A stretch of DNA of 23,900 nt from NCBI GenBank assembly GCA_023230525.1, contig JALNXE010000066.1, positions 1-23,900 on the forward strand, read 5' to 3'. The DNA comes from Desulfobulbaceae bacterium. GTDB taxonomy: Bacteria; Desulfobacterota; Desulfobulbia; Desulfobulbales; SURF-16. A model generated the notes under the pieces. That model did no database searches and had not been told where the DNA came from. It saw only the letters and a program-made list of their open reading frames with translations. Positions 21,829 through 23,900 of this stretch are shown here, in pieces. Both the position numbers and the translations under genes were made by a program. The first letter of the stretch is position 1. Each line of letters starts with the position of its first letter.

Positions 21829-22538
21829 CAGAGAGTACCCCGTTCATCAAAAAATTGTTCTATCAGCCAGTCTACGGCGCAACGCAATAATGCCAGATCC
21901 GTCAGTTCGCGAAAATCCCGGTTATTGTTCCTGAAATTTTCCAGCTGGTACAGTGTGGCCAGATAAAGATCCTGCTGCCCTGCGCTGGGCTTGTATCCCT
22001 GCTTCAGTTTCCGGTGGTGCAGGAGCGGCATCAGCATGTCATTGGCCTGATAATAATCAGCCAGTTCCTGCCCGGCAATCCACTGGTCCACCCCCTGCTC
22101 ATTCGCTTCGGCAAATCCCCGGCAGTGGCTTTCCCGCTGCACAACATAAAAGGCTTGCGGCAAGCCGGACTTGTCCTGCCAGGCGCCGCGGCCCAGCGGA
22201 TAGGTGCGGCAGGGGGCGGGCCGTCCACCGTAAACCCGGCACCCGCTTGCCGTCACAAAGGGGCAGTTTGCCCGGCCGTCATCCAGCATGCCGAGATACA
22301 CCCTGGGGAAGACGTCATCATCTTCCCGTTCGATGATGGCGTAATGGTCAAGGAACTCCCGGCTCGAAATGCCCAGTTCCCGGCCCAGGCGCAGCACATC
22401 ATAGGGTGAAAGGGCCAGTTCCAGATCACGGCAGCATTCGGTGAAGCAGGGCACCCCGGGATGGCAGGCAAAGGTGAAGGTTTCCTTGTCCGCCAGGGGG
22501 TGAATGTGCTCCGGCAACTGCAGTTCCGGTTTACTCAT
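21828..22538 (-). CDS. YkgJ-family cysteine-cluster protein
   Basis: The 236-residue protein has the UPF0153/YkgJ motif near the N-terminus: C25, C31 and C35-C36 (CHPGVPCFTECC). A second group follows, NCPFVTASGCRVYGGRPAPCRTYPLG. Together these are expected to bind a metal, Zn or an Fe-S cluster. The biochemical role is unknown. The ATG at 22538 is chosen. A TTG at 22559 has a better ribosome-like GAGAGAGGGA and overlaps the secDF stop (TTGA), so it cannot be excluded. The gene sits in a tight run with secDF upstream and purQ downstream. Confidence 0.85.
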   Translation of the reverse strand: MSKPELQLPEHIHPLADKETFTFACHPGVPCFTECCRDLELALSPYDVLRLGRELGISSREFLDHYAIIEREDDDVFPRVYLGMLDDGRANCPFVTASGCRVYGGRPAPCRTYPLGRGAWQDKSGLPQAFYVVQRESHCRGFAEANEQGVDQWIAGQELADYYQANDMLMPLLHHRKLKQGYKPSAGQQDLYLATLYQLENFRNNNRDFRELTDLALLRCAVDWLIEQFFDERGTL

Positions 22539-22555
22539 GGCTTTTTGCGGGGTGG

Positions 22556-23900
22556 TCAATTGGTCCCTCTCTCCCAGTGGATGAGCAGCGGGCTGGCCAC
22601 GAAAATCGAGGAATAGGTGCCCACCAGAATGCCGACCAGCAGGGCAAAGGAGAAATCATGGATTACCGCGCCGCCCAGGAAATAGAGGGGCAGCAGGGCC
22701 AGGACCGTGGTCAGCGAGGTGGCAACGGTCCGGCTCATGACCTCGTTGACACTGGCGTTGATGATGGCAGGGAAATCAAGTTGATTCTGCTTGCGCATGT
22801 TCTCCCTGACCCGGTCGAAGACGATAACCGTATCATTTAAGGAATAGCCGGCCAGGGTGAGCAGGGCGGTGACGATGAGCAGGGTGATCTCGATGTTGAG
22901 CAGCCAGCAGACACCCAGCACGAGGATGACATCATGGAAGGTGGCGATGGCGGCTGCCATGCCGAAGCGGTAATCAAAACGCAGGGCGATATAGAGGATC
23001 ACGCCGGCCATGGAGATGAGGATGGCCTGCATGGCCTTTTCCTTCAGGGTGTCACTCACCGAGGCGCCGATTTCCGACTGGCTTTCCAGGCTGAAATGGT
23101 ATTCCGGCAGTTTCTCGTTGAGGAAGGCGGTGATGGTTTCCGTATCCTTGCCCACGATCTGTTCGGATTTCTTGATCTTGACGATCAGCCGGTTTTCGCT
23201 GGTCACCGGCTGCAGGTCCACCCCGTGCAGCTCGCTGTCGGCAAAGGTCTTGCGCACCTTTTCCAGATCATAGGGCTGAGAGGCCTGGTACTGCAGCAGC
23301 GAGCCGCCGGCAAAGTCGACGCCGATGTTGCCCTGGCCCCGCAGCAGCTGGACCAGGGAGAAGATGCCGAGCAGCACCATGACGGCGGAAAAGGTGTAGG
23401 TGATTCTGCGCAGCTTCATGTAGTCAATATTGGGCTTTCTGATGAGGTGCAGAAAGTTGAGGGCCGGCATGATTTTTTTGTAGTACAGGGTGTCATACAC
23501 CATCTTGGTGCAGAACAGGGTGGTGAAGAGGTTGATGGACACGCCAAGGGAGAGGGTGACGGCAAAACCCTTGATCGGGCCGGTGCCGAAGAGAAAGAGG
23601 GCAAAGGCGGTGATCAGGGTGGTGACATGGGAGTCGACAATGGTCCAGAAGGCCTTGTCAAAACCCGCCTCCACCCCGGAGTGCACTGATTTGCCCAGTT
23701 CAAATTCTTCCCGCATTCGTTCGAAAATGAGGATGTTCGAGTCCACCGCCATGCCGATGGACAGGATGATACCGGCAATGCCCGGCAGGGTAAGGGTGGC
23801 CTGCAGCGCCGCCAGTCCGGCAAAAAGAAAGATGACGTTGAGCACCAGGGCCATGTTGGCGATGAGGCCGGAAAAACGGTAATAAATCAGCATGAACAGG
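22556..23900 (-). CDS. secDF: SecDF fusion protein, C-terminal part (5' end outside the window)
   Basis: The open frame runs off the right edge, so only about 448 residues are seen. The first part is the SecD C-terminal membrane domain: GIAGIILSIGMAVDSNILIFERMREE and ITAFALFLFGTGPIKGFAVTLSLG. After a linker (KPNIDYMKLRR) a SecF module follows in the same frame: GVDFAGGSLLQYQ, a periplasmic domain and AGYSLNDTVIVFDRVRENMRK, with late helices ending at SPLLIHWERG. SecDF uses the proton gradient to help finish export through SecYEG. SecD and SecF are separate genes in E. coli; here they are joined, as in Bacillus and some Desulfobacterota. It is followed directly by the YkgJ-type gene. Confidence 0.93.
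   Translation of the reverse strand, partial: LFMLIYYRFSGLIANMALVLNVIFLFAGLAALQATLTLPGIAGIILSIGMAVDSNILIFERMREEFELGKSVHSGVEAGFDKAFWTIVDSHVTTLITAFALFLFGTGPIKGFAVTLSLGVSINLFTTLFCTKMVYDTLYYKKIMPALNFLHLIRKPNIDYMKLRRITYTFSAVMVLLGIFSLVQLLRGQGNIGVDFAGGSLLQYQASQPYDLEKVRKTFADSELHGVDLQPVTSENRLIVKIKKSEQIVGKDTETITAFLNEKLPEYHFSLESQSEIGASVSDTLKEKAMQAILISMAGVILYIALRFDYRFGMAAAIATFHDVILVLGVCWLLNIEITLLIVTALLTLAGYSLNDTVIVFDRVRENMRKQNQLDFPAIINASVNEVMSRTVATSLTTVLALLPLYFLGGAVIHDFSFALLVGILVGTYSSIFVASPLLIHWERGTN

Noticed and set aside
22934..23689. Plus-strand 251-codon open frame opposite secDF
   Set aside because: The composition is dominated by Gly, Asp and His, and the minus strand encodes unmistakable SecD/SecF motifs.
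1..23900. tRNA or rRNA genes
   Set aside because: No cloverleaf-like T-loop GTTCGAATC blocks with matching acceptor stems and no rRNA-like conserved sequence were seen in the intergenic stretches.

Overview
The window comes from a Gram-negative, GC-rich bacterium. It has LPS heptose genes (waaF, gmhB), outer-membrane lipid transport genes (ydbH-ynbE-ydbL), lipoproteins, a fused SecDF and a long PAS/GAF hybrid kinase. Protein style and gene mix look like Desulfobacterota (for example a Desulfobulbales relative), but no rRNA or other marker proves this. All functional calls are by eye, from motifs and remembered families.

Layout. Bases 275-1899 (+): heptosyltransferase waaF overlapping heptose bisphosphatase gmhB. 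Bases 1943-3751 (-): an RcnB/CigR-like secreted protein and an AI-2E-family permease. Bases 4066-7567 (+): a type II P-type cation ATPase and a small P-loop kinase. Bases 7738-11063: a divergent cluster with a three-gene minus-strand operon (flavin-type PPOX protein, TIGR01777 epimerase, pyrimidine-dimer glycosylase fused to DUF1722) facing a plus-strand CarH-like B12-binding MerR regulator that is preceded by a 43-codon ORF. Bases 11196-11926: a small coiled-coil protein and a lipoprotein, converging on a strong bidirectional terminator. Bases 12197-15922 (-): a 1241-residue cytosolic hybrid histidine kinase. Bases 16083-16878: ftsB-like gene divergent from a DUF523/TudS-like gene. Bases 16981-20041 (-): ydbH-ynbE-ydbL. 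Bases 20233-23900 (-): secDF (cut by the window edge), a YkgJ-type cysteine-cluster gene, purQ and tatC.

The most interesting part is 7738-11063. It reads as a light- or UV-responsive module. The regulator keeps the W-x9-E-H and E-x-H-x-x-G cobalamin signatures of CarH, but has Arg where CarH has the His that forms the light-state ligand. The shared promoter region carries NACA tetramers at exact 11-bp spacing, the third forming part of a TTGACA -35 box. The operon encodes a pyrimidine-dimer glycosylase domain joined to DUF1722, the domain that in E. coli (YbgA) is encoded beside photolyase. No photolyase is present here. A DUF523 protein, elsewhere found fused to DUF1722, lies about 8 kb away.

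The window also holds two copies of a 135-139 bp MITE-like element (7565-7703 and 12047-12181). Both have matching inverted ends and each is flanked by its own short direct repeat, which points to transposition.
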